64,000 nucleotides of DNA. It comes from Psychrobacter sp. Pi2-52. GTDB lineage: Bacteria; Pseudomonadota; Gammaproteobacteria; Pseudomonadales; Moraxellaceae. Made by a program: the position numbers and the translations under genes. The stretch is from the NCBI RefSeq assembly GCF_904846705.1, contig NZ_CAJHBS010000010.1, positions 1-64,000 on the forward strand. Direction: 5' to 3'. Of the stretch, positions 26,900 through 36,669 are shown piece after piece; the stretch's first letter is position 1; every line of letters starts with the position of its first letter. The notes beneath the pieces are model-generated. The model saw only the letters and a program-made list of their open reading frames with translations, had not been told where the DNA came from and ran no database searches.

Positions 26900-28858
26900 T
26901 TAGTAACCAACCACCGCTGCATCGACAATACGTGGATCAGACGATCCATAAACACCGTTTGGTGTGAGCATGATCGATTGCGTAGATCCCATCGCGGATT
27001 TTGGACTGACCGTATGACCCATCGATTCGAGCTTTTTCACTGTATCGATATTCAGTGCTTTTTCGACTCGAATCTCGTCAGGTAGCCATTGATCGTGGAT
27101 ACGCGGCGCATGTGTTGCCTCAGCGATATTCATATCATGGTCGATGACGTTGGAGATAATCTGAGTGACAGTCGTGATGATACGGCTACCACCTGGGCTA
27201 CCAGTAACGATGTAAGGTTTGCTGTCTTTGAATACGAGCGTTGGACTCATAGAAGATAGTGGACGCTTATTGGCTTCCACAGCATTGGCATCGCCGCCAA
27301 GTAGACCGTAGCCATTTGGTACGCCCGGTTTGGCAGAGAAATCATCCATTTCATTATTGAGTAGAATACCTGTGCCATCCGCAACGAGACCAGTACCATA
27401 AGAGAAGTTTAATGTATAGGTGTTGGCTATCGCATTGCCATCTTTATCAACGATAGAGAAATGCGTGGTTTGATCGCTTTCATAAGGTAGCGGATTGTTC
27501 GCTTTGATGGTAGATGCTGGCGTGGCTTTATTGGGATCAATCAACGTACGCAGTTTATCTGCATAGGCTTGTGAGGTTAAGCCGCTGGCAGGTACATCGA
27601 TAAAGTCAGCATCTCCCAGATACTCAGCTCGATCTGCATACGCTAACTGCATCGCTTCCGCCATTAAGTGAATAGTTTGTGCGCTGTTTTGTCCGTAGTC
27701 TTTGAGCGGATAGCCTTCTAAGATATTCAAAATCTGCACGATGTGAATACCACCAGAGGAAGGCGGCGGCATAGAGACAATCTCATAACCACGATATTCG
27801 CCTTTGACAGGTTCGCGAGCGATGGCTTGATAATTGGCCAAATCTTGCAGGCTCATGCTGCCGCCTGCTTCATTGACTGCTTTGACCAGTTTTTGAGCGG
27901 TCTCACCCTTATAAAACCCATCGGTACCCTGTACTGCAATCCGCTTTAACGAACGCGCAAGCTCAGGCTGCTTTAAACGCTCACCCGGCTGATAAGCGCT
28001 GCCATCAGGCTTAAAAAACACTTTTTTGGTACTTGGCCATTTCTGCAAGCGATCACTCAACGCCGTGAGTGACTCGGACAAGCCAGCGGTGACTTCTATG
28101 CCGTCTTCAGCCAGTGCTATCGCTGGTGCCATGACTTGCTCACGGCTCATCGTCCCATGCTCTTCTAATGCTTTTAGTAGTCCTGCTACTGTCCCTGGCA
28201 CGCCAATGGCCAAGCCATGATAGCGAGATAAGTCGCTGACAGCATTGCCTTCTTTATCAAGGTACATATCGCGTGAGGCGCTACTCGGTGCTTTTTCACG
28301 GTAATCGAGCGCCACTGTTTTGCCTTGCTTGGCATCATAAATCATCATAAAACCGCCACCACCGATATTACCTGCGCGCGGCAAGGTCACTGCTAGGGCA
28401 AAACCCACTGCAACCCCAGCATCTACTGCATTACCGCCATCCTTTAAAATCTGCAAGCCGATATCAGAGGCAAGCGCTTCTTGGGTAGCGACCATGCCGT
28501 TTTTTGCCCAAACTGGATGATGAATGGCGTCTTCAGAATAGATGGCTTGGTCACTATTAGTGTTGTTAGCATTGTTCGATGTGGTGTTAAGGGTATTGGT
28601 CTTCGCTCGCGTGATGCGCTTGGTTTCAGAGAGTACCGTTGGACTATCAGCCATGATAGCCAAGTTTATGGCACTGGTATTGATTGATGTATTGTTGACT
28701 GTCGCATTACTTACTGAGGTCGTTGACTCTACAGCCTGTGCGGATATAGATAGCAGTAGCGTACTGGTAATGAGCACGGCGCTAGATTTGAGTAAGGTAT
28801 TAGTTTTCGGTTTACGCTGCTGAGCGGTTCGATGGTGGCGAGATAATAACTGTGACAT
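26900..28858 (-). CDS. ggt: Gamma-glutamyltransferase
   Basis: Ggt hydrolyses glutathione and transfers the gamma-glutamyl group, acting in the periplasm. The 652-residue precursor has a basic start and hydrophobic signal segment (about residues 26-43, ending ISAQA), a poorly conserved Ser/Thr/Asn linker, and then the Ggt fold from about residue 115 (WAKNGMVATQEALAS). The autocleavage site and catalytic threonine are in QTTHFSIVD near residue 466, and substrate-site residues are in the LSSMSPT and GSPGGSRIITT segments. The N-terminal linker is longer than in E. coli Ggt (580). AAGGAC precedes the ATG. Confidence 0.95.
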   Translation of the reverse strand: MSQLLSRHHRTAQQRKPKTNTLLKSSAVLITSTLLLSISAQAVESTTSVSNATVNNTSINTSAINLAIMADSPTVLSETKRITRAKTNTLNTTSNNANNTNSDQAIYSEDAIHHPVWAKNGMVATQEALASDIGLQILKDGGNAVDAGVAVGFALAVTLPRAGNIGGGGFMMIYDAKQGKTVALDYREKAPSSASRDMYLDKEGNAVSDLSRYHGLAIGVPGTVAGLLKALEEHGTMSREQVMAPAIALAEDGIEVTAGLSESLTALSDRLQKWPSTKKVFFKPDGSAYQPGERLKQPELARSLKRIAVQGTDGFYKGETAQKLVKAVNEAGGSMSLQDLANYQAIAREPVKGEYRGYEIVSMPPPSSGGIHIVQILNILEGYPLKDYGQNSAQTIHLMAEAMQLAYADRAEYLGDADFIDVPASGLTSQAYADKLRTLIDPNKATPASTIKANNPLPYESDQTTHFSIVDKDGNAIANTYTLNFSYGTGLVADGTGILLNNEMDDFSAKPGVPNGYGLLGGDANAVEANKRPLSSMSPTLVFKDSKPYIVTGSPGGSRIITTVTQIISNVIDHDMNIAEATHAPRIHDQWLPDEIRVEKALNIDTVKKLESMGHTVSPKSAMGSTQSIMLTPNGVYGSSDPRIVDAAVVGY

Positions 28859-29197
28859 CGCAAAGTCCTTTTTACGCGAGTGGAAAGAATAGAGCTAGGA
28901 AATAGATAAGCCTAAATAGTAACGAAAATATGAAATAGTAGAAAGTTGTTTATTATCTTTTGTGGTGTACGCTTTTATAGCGTTTAGCTGTATCAGCTCT
29001 ATTTCAAATAAATGAAGCTAATTCTCAAGTAAATGAAGCTAATGATAAGACAGCTGTTATGCAGAGAAAATTATTTATGAATGAAGAAATTCTTTAAAAA
29101 TATTCGCTAACATTACTAAATTGTAACGTCTTGTGATATAAATAACGGTACCACTGTACATTCATTATCGACTGTCTATTCATACAAAGAGATTACT
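28859..29197. other. Divergent region ggt / lipoprotein 1
   Basis: This 339-bp AT-rich region has two direct repeats 21 bp apart (29009-29043, listed separately) and no gene. Confidence 0.45.
29009..29043 (+). repeat. Two 14-bp direct repeats with 21-bp spacing
   Basis: TAAATGAAGCTAAT occurs at 29009-29022 and 29030-29043. The spacing equals two helical turns, so a protein could bind both on one face. They lie between ggt and the first lipoprotein gene. Confidence 0.6.
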
Positions 29198-31384
29198 ATG
29201 TCATCACACCATACTAATAACCGCAATCGACAGCGCTACTCTGAGACTGCGCCTGCTTGTTTATCGAACACTGATCATAAAAACTATAATGGTAAAAATA
29301 GTAACAGTCATCTATATCCAACCAGTAAATTGACTTCTATCGCCTTGATGGTTGGTAGTGCTTCACTTGTACTCGCAGGTTGCCAATCAACTGCAGCCAG
29401 CTCATCTTCCAATCTGTCGTCGAATAGCAGCGCTTCTAGTACCATGATGGACTTTAGTGTTGCAGATACCGCGCAGAGCCAACGTCAGGGTCAAGCCTTT
29501 ATTGTCAGTCAAAACGCTCAAGCCGCGCGTTATGAGCAGCTGTTTAATCAAGAGAAGTATCCAAGCACCGAAAACCAAGCCAAATCACACTTGCTAGCAG
29601 CCATTCGTCAACACTTGGCGACCGAGCATGTCGCAGTCGCCACAGCCAACTATCGCTCAGCACCATTCATTGACCCAGATAGTATTGACGCAGGATCGAG
29701 TAGTTTGCTCAGAACGATTATAGAAACCTATGCGTATCAGCCTGAGGGTATGTATGATAGTAGCGATGATGAGGCGCAAGCTGAGGCTAGAGCAGAATTA
29801 GCAGCGGTAGGTGTAGAGTCGAATAAATGCAATGAAAACGAAGATGATGACGCTTATGAAGTCTGTGTGGTAGAGGGTATTAACTACGATTATGATGACG
29901 CGAAAGGTTCGATAGAGTCCGACTATCCTAGTGATTATGATCAATCTAGAGCAGAAGCTGAAGCAGAGAGAAGAGCCATTGCTGCTATATTGGCTGAAGC
30001 AGGGGAGAATGAGCCTACGAGCAGTGATGCTAGCAGCGATAACGAGTATGCTTACGATACAGCAGATGACTATAGTAGCGATGATTACAGTAGTAAGGAC
30101 TATGATAATTATGATGAATACAGTAGCGGTGCTGAAGGTATGCTCTCAGGGATGTCAGGGTTAAGTCCCAAATCAATGGCTGCAAAGTATGAAGCCATGC
30201 AAATGGCAAAACAGCAAGCTAAGACAGAGACGGTAAATCGTGGCAGCCTACCAATGTCATCTACAGGCATGATTGGCAATATACTTGATATGTTCCACCG
30301 AACTCCTGAGCAAATAGCTGCATCCAATGCTTATCAGTATGAGCATTTAACATTCAATAGTGTCAGTCAATACCGTCCCAAGCAGCGCCAACTACAAAGC
30401 GTCTATAGCTACGATTACGCCACACCAACGATTAGCTCGTCGATACAAATACCGTTAGCATTTGATTTTAATAATAGCAGTGTCGTAGTAGATCCATCGG
30501 CCATCATGCCGATTGTTGCACTTGTTAACCCTGAGAATACGCCACTACCAGCACAGATGACCTCGCACACGGTGAGCTTTGGTTTGCCTGAAAGTGTCAC
30601 GGCACAGTCGCCACCAGCGGTGCTCTACGATGCGGTGCTCAATGCGATACAGAGCAGCATGGCTGAGCTGGCGCCTGAGCATTTTAGCGCAGTAGATATC
30701 AGTGGTGACGCGTTTGCCAAAGAAGTCGGTGCGACTCGTGCAGTCAAAGTCTATTTTGGTAGTCAGCAAAGCGGTGAAATAATTGGCAAGACGCTCAAAT
30801 ATGTGACGAAATCACTGCAAGAATATGTAGATGCCAATCCAGATAAATATCCTGATGGTGCCGCACTAAAGACAGCACTTGCTAAAGCGCAATTATACAA
30901 TAAAGGCTATCAAAGCGCGGATGTCGGTTCGCTATTGCAGCTGATCGAAGCTATCGGTCCTATCTCTTTTAATCAAATCAACTACTATTACTTAGACAGC
31001 TCAGATCGACTGCTGGCCAAGCAGCAACGTGTCAATATCGGTGGTGATTTGATGGGGTCGACCACAACCATGCTAAATCAAGTGCGTTACGATAAAGCCA
31101 GCTTTAACCGTCATGCCTTGACACCACTGCTTACTGAGTCTTTTGGTCCAGACGCGATGCCTCCTATCGATGGCAATGCATGGATAGCTACGCAGCGCGA
31201 GAAAAAAGACAGATTACAAACGGCTCGCTATGCACGCTACGACTATCAAGATAGCGGTGTCGAAGGTGCTTATAGCAGTAATGAATATGGCACTGATGAG
31301 TATGGTAACGATAATGACAATGGCGCAGACGCTGTTGATGAGAGCCGAGTTGACGATGCTCAAGATGATATGAATGAAAAATAG
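29198..31384 (+). CDS. Large lipoprotein with Asp/Tyr/Ser-rich segments, unrecognised
   Basis: This 728-residue protein has an unusually long polar N-terminus (about 45 residues) before a hydrophobic stretch and a lipobox (LVLAGC, cysteine near residue 61), so it is probably an outer- or inner-membrane lipoprotein. Residues about 185-315 are strongly acidic and rich in Asp, Tyr and Ser, with runs such as DDYSSDDYSSKDYDNYDEY; a similar tail (YSSNEYGTDEYGNDNDNG) ends the protein. The middle part (about 370-670) is more globular. No known domain was recognised. The ATG has AAAGAG upstream. The next gene, 55 bp downstream, is another large lipoprotein, and the two probably share an operon. Confidence 0.75.
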   Translation: MSSHHTNNRNRQRYSETAPACLSNTDHKNYNGKNSNSHLYPTSKLTSIALMVGSASLVLAGCQSTAASSSSNLSSNSSASSTMMDFSVADTAQSQRQGQAFIVSQNAQAARYEQLFNQEKYPSTENQAKSHLLAAIRQHLATEHVAVATANYRSAPFIDPDSIDAGSSSLLRTIIETYAYQPEGMYDSSDDEAQAEARAELAAVGVESNKCNENEDDDAYEVCVVEGINYDYDDAKGSIESDYPSDYDQSRAEAEAERRAIAAILAEAGENEPTSSDASSDNEYAYDTADDYSSDDYSSKDYDNYDEYSSGAEGMLSGMSGLSPKSMAAKYEAMQMAKQQAKTETVNRGSLPMSSTGMIGNILDMFHRTPEQIAASNAYQYEHLTFNSVSQYRPKQRQLQSVYSYDYATPTISSSIQIPLAFDFNNSSVVVDPSAIMPIVALVNPENTPLPAQMTSHTVSFGLPESVTAQSPPAVLYDAVLNAIQSSMAELAPEHFSAVDISGDAFAKEVGATRAVKVYFGSQQSGEIIGKTLKYVTKSLQEYVDANPDKYPDGAALKTALAKAQLYNKGYQSADVGSLLQLIEAIGPISFNQINYYYLDSSDRLLAKQQRVNIGGDLMGSTTTMLNQVRYDKASFNRHALTPLLTESFGPDAMPPIDGNAWIATQREKKDRLQTARYARYDYQDSGVEGAYSSNEYGTDEYGNDNDNGADAVDESRVDDAQDDMNEK

Positions 31385-31439
31385 AAGTCAAATGACATTA
31401 TCTCATTGCATTTACGCTCATATCTATTAAGGATAAAAA

Positions 31440-33044
31440 ATGAAAACAGTACATCACACCATCGCACAACGTCTGCCATTTAAGACTAAAAACAATCTGT
31501 TAGTCACCAGCGCATTTTTGACAGGGGCACTGTTGTTAACAGGTTGCCAGTCTACCAGTTTGAGCCAGTCCAGCACGGCGGCTGTAAAACAAACGCCTAG
31601 CGTTGCCAAAAATACATTAGAAACAGCACTACAAAAACAGCGTCGTCAGTCATTTAGCTACCATAGCAATCTTGAAATTGGTAATAACCAACAATTTACA
31701 GATGCTGATGCTGATACTAATACTAATACTAGTACGGAGAAAATGGCGGTATCAAACTATGTGGATGAACACTGCGAAGAGGCACATGATCAAGCGTACG
31801 CTGCTCTAATCCTGCAAGCAGAACAGCAAAACAAAGATATCTTGGCGGTGGATTACGATACTAAGCGTGACAGCATAAGGCAGTCGTATTTTGAGTGCGT
31901 AGATGCCTATCAGGCATGGGATGACCATCAATACGATAGCGATGTAAAAGTAGCACCAGATTATCAAGCGCTATTTGATAATTATGAGGATAAACAAAGA
32001 CCGTTAGATAGGAAGAAAGCACAGTTATTAGATGAGTATCTACTAAAGCCGCTTTCTATCGACTCTCAAGGGATATACCAACCGATGGCAGGCAAGGCTA
32101 CGATGCTCGCCAGCGCGCAATATCAAGCACGCAATCATCACAGCAGTATCAACCAGCCTATTTATATGGATTTTAAAAACGGTGATATTTACCTATGGGC
32201 AGATAATTTTGCAATTCTAAACTCAGAATTGTTGGACGATAAACTCGGTACAAAATGGCAAAACAAGTGGTTAAAAATAGCCATTGATGATGGTACGTTA
32301 CCTAAAGGGTTTGGTGGTGAAGTGATAAAAAGCCACTTTGCAGCGTTAGATGCGACTTATGATGCGGCTCCTGTTAGCCAGTTTAATTATATTGCTCCTA
32401 ACTCACTTGCTTCACTGTCTCCAAAACTACCTGCGCACCAGTTATCGGCTATGCTACCAAGCGATCGAATCATTCGCCGAGTACAAAGCTTTGAGGATTA
32501 TCAAACGTCGCAACAGAAATATATGCAGATTTTCTACGATCGAATCAGTGAGAAATACCCAGAGCTGGTACAAGAACCCGAACCGATGACAGCGTTTGAG
32601 TCGATTCAAAATCCAAAGGCATTTACCAGTAAGTCTGTTGTACAAAAAATACTGGCTATGATAAAAAATCAAATGAATGAGGAAGCCACGACAGGTGAGG
32701 CCATTGTCAACACAGAAGTACAGGAACTGTACGGGTTTGATAAACGCGGTCAACTCAAGTGGGAGCACTTACGTCGTCAGTTAGATAACACTAGCGAAGC
32801 GAATAACAACAAAGGCATGAGAATAGATGTGTTGCAACAGTATTCTGCTATCAGCACCAAGGACTTGGCGTTTCCTAACCTACCAAGTAATGTGCAGTCG
32901 CCGAACGATAGCAATAGCATTGATTTACGAAAGTATACTCCAGAGCTGCTGCAATATTACCAAGATGGTAATGGCACGGCAGTAGGTAAAATGGTATTTA
33001 ACATGTTGCCGATGGTCAAAGAGCGTTTTGGTTCGGTTGAGTAA
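31440..33044 (+). CDS. Second large lipoprotein, unrecognised
   Basis: The 534-residue product has a clean lipoprotein signal (hydrophobic SAFLTGALLLTG then lipobox LTGC, cysteine near residue 36), followed by CQSTS as in the preceding gene, which has CQSTA. A Thr/Asn/Asp-rich linker follows, then a region with two cysteines and several YDxxRxS segments (about residues 110-160), and a globular C-terminal part (IYMDFKNGDIYLWADNF at about 240). Both lipoproteins share the order lipobox, disordered linker and a PxxxDFxN strand, so they may be distant paralogues; this is by eye only. TAAGGA precedes the ATG. A terminator follows. Confidence 0.75.
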   Translation: MKTVHHTIAQRLPFKTKNNLLVTSAFLTGALLLTGCQSTSLSQSSTAAVKQTPSVAKNTLETALQKQRRQSFSYHSNLEIGNNQQFTDADADTNTNTSTEKMAVSNYVDEHCEEAHDQAYAALILQAEQQNKDILAVDYDTKRDSIRQSYFECVDAYQAWDDHQYDSDVKVAPDYQALFDNYEDKQRPLDRKKAQLLDEYLLKPLSIDSQGIYQPMAGKATMLASAQYQARNHHSSINQPIYMDFKNGDIYLWADNFAILNSELLDDKLGTKWQNKWLKIAIDDGTLPKGFGGEVIKSHFAALDATYDAAPVSQFNYIAPNSLASLSPKLPAHQLSAMLPSDRIIRRVQSFEDYQTSQQKYMQIFYDRISEKYPELVQEPEPMTAFESIQNPKAFTSKSVVQKILAMIKNQMNEEATTGEAIVNTEVQELYGFDKRGQLKWEHLRRQLDNTSEANNNKGMRIDVLQQYSAISTKDLAFPNLPSNVQSPNDSNSIDLRKYTPELLQYYQDGNGTAVGKMVFNMLPMVKERFGSVE

Positions 33045-33095
33045 CAGACCAATTTCTTAAGTCACATATTTATTAAATCACATAAGTTTAAGTCA

Positions 33096-33126
33096 AAAAA
33101 GCGCACCTATTAACGGCGCGCTTTTT
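33096..33126. terminator. Intrinsic terminator, lipoprotein 2 / spy-like gene
   Basis: AAAAAGCGC pairs with GCGCTTTTT (33118-33126) around a 13-nt loop. It lies between convergent genes. Confidence 0.75.
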
Positions 33127-33177
33127 CATTTTATACGTATACATCTGGGTACAATAACACTTTTCCGGAGTGGCTTA

Positions 33178-33690
33178 TTACATACCTTGATGCTGTTTGT
33201 CATGGCTTTTACGGTCTTTTGAATGCTTGCGACCTTTTTCTTGTCTTTCTGACTTCATCTGTTCCATCTTTGCACGTTGCTCAGCAGTCAACACTTGAGC
33301 GATGGCATGTTGTGTTTGTACACGTTCGATAAAGCGTTGCTTTTGCTTTGCGGCTTGTTGATCAGCCAAACGGTTCAAAGCAGCAGTATTCAAAGTGCTG
33401 GCATGGGTCAGTGCTTGTATTTGCTGATCCATTTGCGCGCGTTCTGCTTGATGTGCTGCACGGTCAGTAGTGCGATCGCCACGTTTGTTTTGCATGATGG
33501 CTTTGATTTGCGCTTGCTGTGTCGCTGTTAGATCCAGCTTTGACATTGGGCCTTTCATCGCGCCATCTTTGTGGTTCTTCTGCATTTGTGCAGTTGGCGT
33601 TGTATCAGTAGTCGCGTTAACGCTGGTGCAAGCCGTTACTGTAAATATGCTAGAAGCTGCTAATACTGAGCCTAATAGTAATTTTTTCAT
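33178..33690 (-). CDS. Spy/CpxP-like envelope-stress protein
   Basis: The 170-residue protein has a signal sequence with a possible lipobox (FTVTAC, cysteine 21), and two LTxxQ motifs (LDLTATQQAQI and VLTAEQRAKM), the mark of the CpxP/Spy family. The middle is helical and basic, and the C-terminus is rich in Lys, Arg and His (KGRKHSKDRKSHDKQHQ). Spy and CpxP act as periplasmic chaperones or as restrainers of the CpxA sensor. It is divergent from a CpxRA-like pair 211 bp away, which fits such a role. The possible lipid anchor is unusual for the family, where the proteins are usually soluble. Confidence 0.85.
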   Translation of the reverse strand: MKKLLLGSVLAASSIFTVTACTSVNATTDTTPTAQMQKNHKDGAMKGPMSKLDLTATQQAQIKAIMQNKRGDRTTDRAAHQAERAQMDQQIQALTHASTLNTAALNRLADQQAAKQKQRFIERVQTQHAIAQVLTAEQRAKMEQMKSERQEKGRKHSKDRKSHDKQHQGM

Positions 33691-33901
33691 AACGATATCC
33701 TTTGTTGTATGGAATGTAACTATATTTAATGTGGTGATAGTGGGTTGATAGGAGCTATATTACGACAGTTAAAGGTTACGAACATTTATGAAGTATTAAG
33801 AAAGGTAACGTTTTTAGCGAATTGCTACGCGCTTGCCTGATAATATGGGTAACTAAACGAATTAAACCAATTAATACTATCGAAAGTGAAAGGAGATAAG
33901 T

Positions 33902-34588
33902 GTGCCAAATATATTGATAGGCGATGACGACGAAGAGTTGACTCAGTTATTGCAAGAGTACTTGGACAATCATGGCATTCGCTGTGACTGCGTGCATGAT
34001 GGTGCAGCAGTCATACAACGACTCAAGGCAGTAGCACACGAAGATACGGTTTATGATTTACTCGTACTCGATATTATGATGCCAAAATTAGATGGATTAA
34101 GTGTCTTGCGCCAATTACCAAATATTATTGATATTCCTGTCATTATGTTAACGGCGAAAGGGGAGGAGATTGATCGTATTATTGGTCTAGAGCTTGGTGC
34201 CGATGACTATATCACCAAACCTTGTAACCCTCGAGAGCTGCTGGCTCGTATCAATGCAGTGATTAAACGTACCAATACGACCGCATCAGAGCATACTCCG
34301 TTGCCAGAGAGTCGTTTGCATCTCGATCAAAACCAACGCGCCTGTCAGATAGATGGGGTGACGCTACAAGTCACGGGTACAGAGTTTGATCTGCTCGTGG
34401 CCTTGCTCAAACAAAAAGGGGAGGTGGTCAGTAAAGCATGGCTGTCAGAAAATGTCTTGCAGCGTGAGTTGCAGCCCTTCGACCGTAGCCTCGATGTACA
34501 TGTATCTCGCTTACGCAAAAAACTTCAACCTTTCCACGATGAACCAATAAAAGCGGTGCGTGGAAAAGGTTATCAACTGGTGCTGTAA
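33902..34588 (+). CDS. OmpR-family response regulator, CpxR-like
   Basis: The 228-residue regulator has a receiver domain with DDDEEL near the start, the phospho-acceptor Asp57 in LVLDIMMPKLDG, and the lysine in YITKPCNPREL; a winged-helix domain follows (DRSLDVHVSRLRKKL, VRGKGYQLVL). It binds DNA when phosphorylated by the sensor kinase encoded next. The start is GTG 33902 with a strong AAGGAG 6-7 nt upstream. Its stop overlaps the kinase start (TAATG). The spy-like gene next door is the likely target. CpxR-like is inferred from context and sequence; RstA-type cannot be excluded. Confidence 0.93.
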   Translation: MPNILIGDDDEELTQLLQEYLDNHGIRCDCVHDGAAVIQRLKAVAHEDTVYDLLVLDIMMPKLDGLSVLRQLPNIIDIPVIMLTAKGEEIDRIIGLELGADDYITKPCNPRELLARINAVIKRTNTTASEHTPLPESRLHLDQNQRACQIDGVTLQVTGTEFDLLVALLKQKGEVVSKAWLSENVLQRELQPFDRSLDVHVSRLRKKLQPFHDEPIKAVRGKGYQLVL

Positions 34589-36240
34589 TGACGGACATAT
34601 CGATGAAAGCTTCTGAGGAGACCCTCAAAAAATCACCTAAGTTTAAGGTGCGCATTACCTTGTTTTGGCGTCTGTTTCTGAGCTTATTACTAACGATTCT
34701 AATCACCTCTGTATTGTCTATCGTGGTAGAGCGCTGGCTGGCTGAAAAAGAGCTGACCTCTCGTATGGACGTGCAAATCGATAGTCTATTGATCAAGCGT
34801 GAAGAGATGGTCGCGTCACTACGGACTGGTAATGTAGAGTCTGTCAGGCAGATGTATCGCCAAGACCGACAGCTGATGAATCAAATCAGAGTTTACGATG
34901 AGCAGGGCGCTATTATATTCCCGCGTTACCGTGACAAAGATGAGCGCGCGCAAGGACAACTGCAAAGTGGTCGGCAGCTAATGGATCGTGCGATACAACC
35001 GGTGCGACCAGTGTCGCCTAGACCGCCTAGAGTAGAGAATAATACGTATGGTGTAGAAGGCCGCAATGCTGACGACAGACTGCGTGAACACGACAATGAG
35101 ATACCAAAAGATGAACCATCTTTTTGGCAAGAATTCCTAAAGCCAAGAACGGCAAGTAGTGCCGCAGTAGCTGATATCGATACTCGTCCTGAATTGGCCG
35201 ATATGTCTGTTGAATTACCTGATGGTCAGTCAATCATCATACAGTTGCGTCCGCACCTACGTTTTTCAGACGTGGTAGAGATACAGCACGGTAATTTTCC
35301 AATACGTTTGCTATTGATCGTTATCTTCAGTGTGCTGGTCTGCATATGGCTCAGTCGCACGCTAACCCAGCGGATTGGCCGTGTACAAAATACCGTACAC
35401 CGTATGATCGATGGTAATTATCAAGCCAATCCAGAACTGTCCAAGATGGGCGATGATGAGTTGGGGCTACTTGCCAAAGACGTTGCCCATCTATCAACGA
35501 GGCTCGTCGATAGTGAGCTGGCACGTAAGCAAATGCTTAGTGATATCTCACATGAGCTGCGTTCGCCACTTGCTCGTCTGGATGTAGCGACTGAGCTGAC
35601 TCGAGACTTTGCGCCCAATGCCAATCGTTATCTAGACCGTATCGATAAAGAATCTACACGAATGAATGAGCTAATTGAGCAAATCATTCATATTCAATCC
35701 CTGCAAATGCAACAATATACCGTCGATAATTTGGAAAGTGAGGCAGTCGACATATCTGACATCATTAGTAATATCGGAGAGGATGTCTGCTTTGAGTTTC
35801 AACATAAAGACGTACATTGGCAATGGCAACCGCCTGTATTCTCAGCGTTAGATGATGTAGAAGGCTTTTGGACAGTCCAAGGTAATGCAGAGCAGTTGTA
35901 TAGTGCACTTGAAAATGTCATTCGTAATGCTTTTATGCACACGGCAGCGGGTTCGACAGTGATTGCTGAAATAAAGGCAATACAAATGGACAATAAGGCA
36001 CCAGCTGTTCAAATTAATATAACAGACGAAGGCGGCGGTGTCGCAGACAAGGACTTAGAACGTATTTTTCATCCTTTTGTGCGGCTCGATACTGCTCGGC
36101 ATCGTGATACTGGCGGCTATGGTCTTGGATTGGCTATTGTTCATGCTGTAGTCATGGCGCATAAAGGATATATCAATGCTCATAATCGCCAAGATGGTAT
36201 TCAAGGGTTGGTGGTTCAAATAGTGCTACCTAGCAGATAA
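34588..36240 (+). CDS. Sensor histidine kinase, CpxA-like
   Basis: The 550-residue inner-membrane kinase has a first membrane segment at about residues 28-50, a periplasmic domain to about 235, a second membrane segment (LLLIVIFSVLVCIWLS, about 238-255), a HAMP domain, the phospho-accepting histidine in SDISHELRSPLARLD near residue 322, and ATPase boxes NVIRNAFMH, DEGGGVAD and GGYGLGLAI. The periplasmic domain contains a Pro/Arg-rich section (RPVRPVSPRPPRV) and a charged linker that look inserted relative to E. coli CpxA (457 residues). It overlaps the regulator gene by one base, so the two are coupled. Confidence 0.93.
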   Translation: MTDISMKASEETLKKSPKFKVRITLFWRLFLSLLLTILITSVLSIVVERWLAEKELTSRMDVQIDSLLIKREEMVASLRTGNVESVRQMYRQDRQLMNQIRVYDEQGAIIFPRYRDKDERAQGQLQSGRQLMDRAIQPVRPVSPRPPRVENNTYGVEGRNADDRLREHDNEIPKDEPSFWQEFLKPRTASSAAVADIDTRPELADMSVELPDGQSIIIQLRPHLRFSDVVEIQHGNFPIRLLLIVIFSVLVCIWLSRTLTQRIGRVQNTVHRMIDGNYQANPELSKMGDDELGLLAKDVAHLSTRLVDSELARKQMLSDISHELRSPLARLDVATELTRDFAPNANRYLDRIDKESTRMNELIEQIIHIQSLQMQQYTVDNLESEAVDISDIISNIGEDVCFEFQHKDVHWQWQPPVFSALDDVEGFWTVQGNAEQLYSALENVIRNAFMHTAAGSTVIAEIKAIQMDNKAPAVQINITDEGGGVADKDLERIFHPFVRLDTARHRDTGGYGLGLAIVHAVVMAHKGYINAHNRQDGIQGLVVQIVLPSR

Positions 36241-36669
36241 AGAGATAAATAATGTAGAAACAATTTATGTAACCAACATGCGCTTATCATGTATTTTTAA
36301 TGTGTATAAGCGCATATTTAGTAGTAGATAAAAGCTGGCTCTTTTTAAAACTGACGTAATTTATTATAAACAGACAAAAATTAAAAGTATTTATATTCGT
36401 TTATATGAATATAACCGATGAACGGTATTAAAACACGGATGAACGACATTGTCTCTCTGTATATATTCGGTAATACTAATATATACAGAGAGTGATAAAG
36501 ATTATACAAAACAGAACGTCTTATTCCTTAAAGACTACTGCAACTATTATTTGAACAAGGTCTCGTTATTATAAGCTTATAACCCGTTTTATTTTGTCAC
36601 ATCGTCTCTCTGACATGGATCTTATCTCTGATTTTTTAAATCTGACAAGTCTGTAAGGGAGTACGCATC
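36241..36669. other. Long leader region of the trimeric autotransporter
   Basis: This 429-bp AT-rich region has two inverted repeats: TTATATTC at 36391 with its complement at 36407-36414, and a perfect 15-bp one at 36453-36492. GTCTCTCTG occurs at 36451 and again near 36603. No T-run follows the larger hairpin, so it is not an ordinary terminator. No gene was seen. Confidence 0.5.
36453..36492 (+). promoter_or_regulatory. 15-bp perfect inverted repeat in the adhesin leader
   Basis: CTCTCTGTATATATT (36453-36467) pairs with its exact complement (36478-36492) across a 10-nt loop. It could be an operator or an RNA hairpin in the 5' leader about 180 nt before the start codon. Confidence 0.55.
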
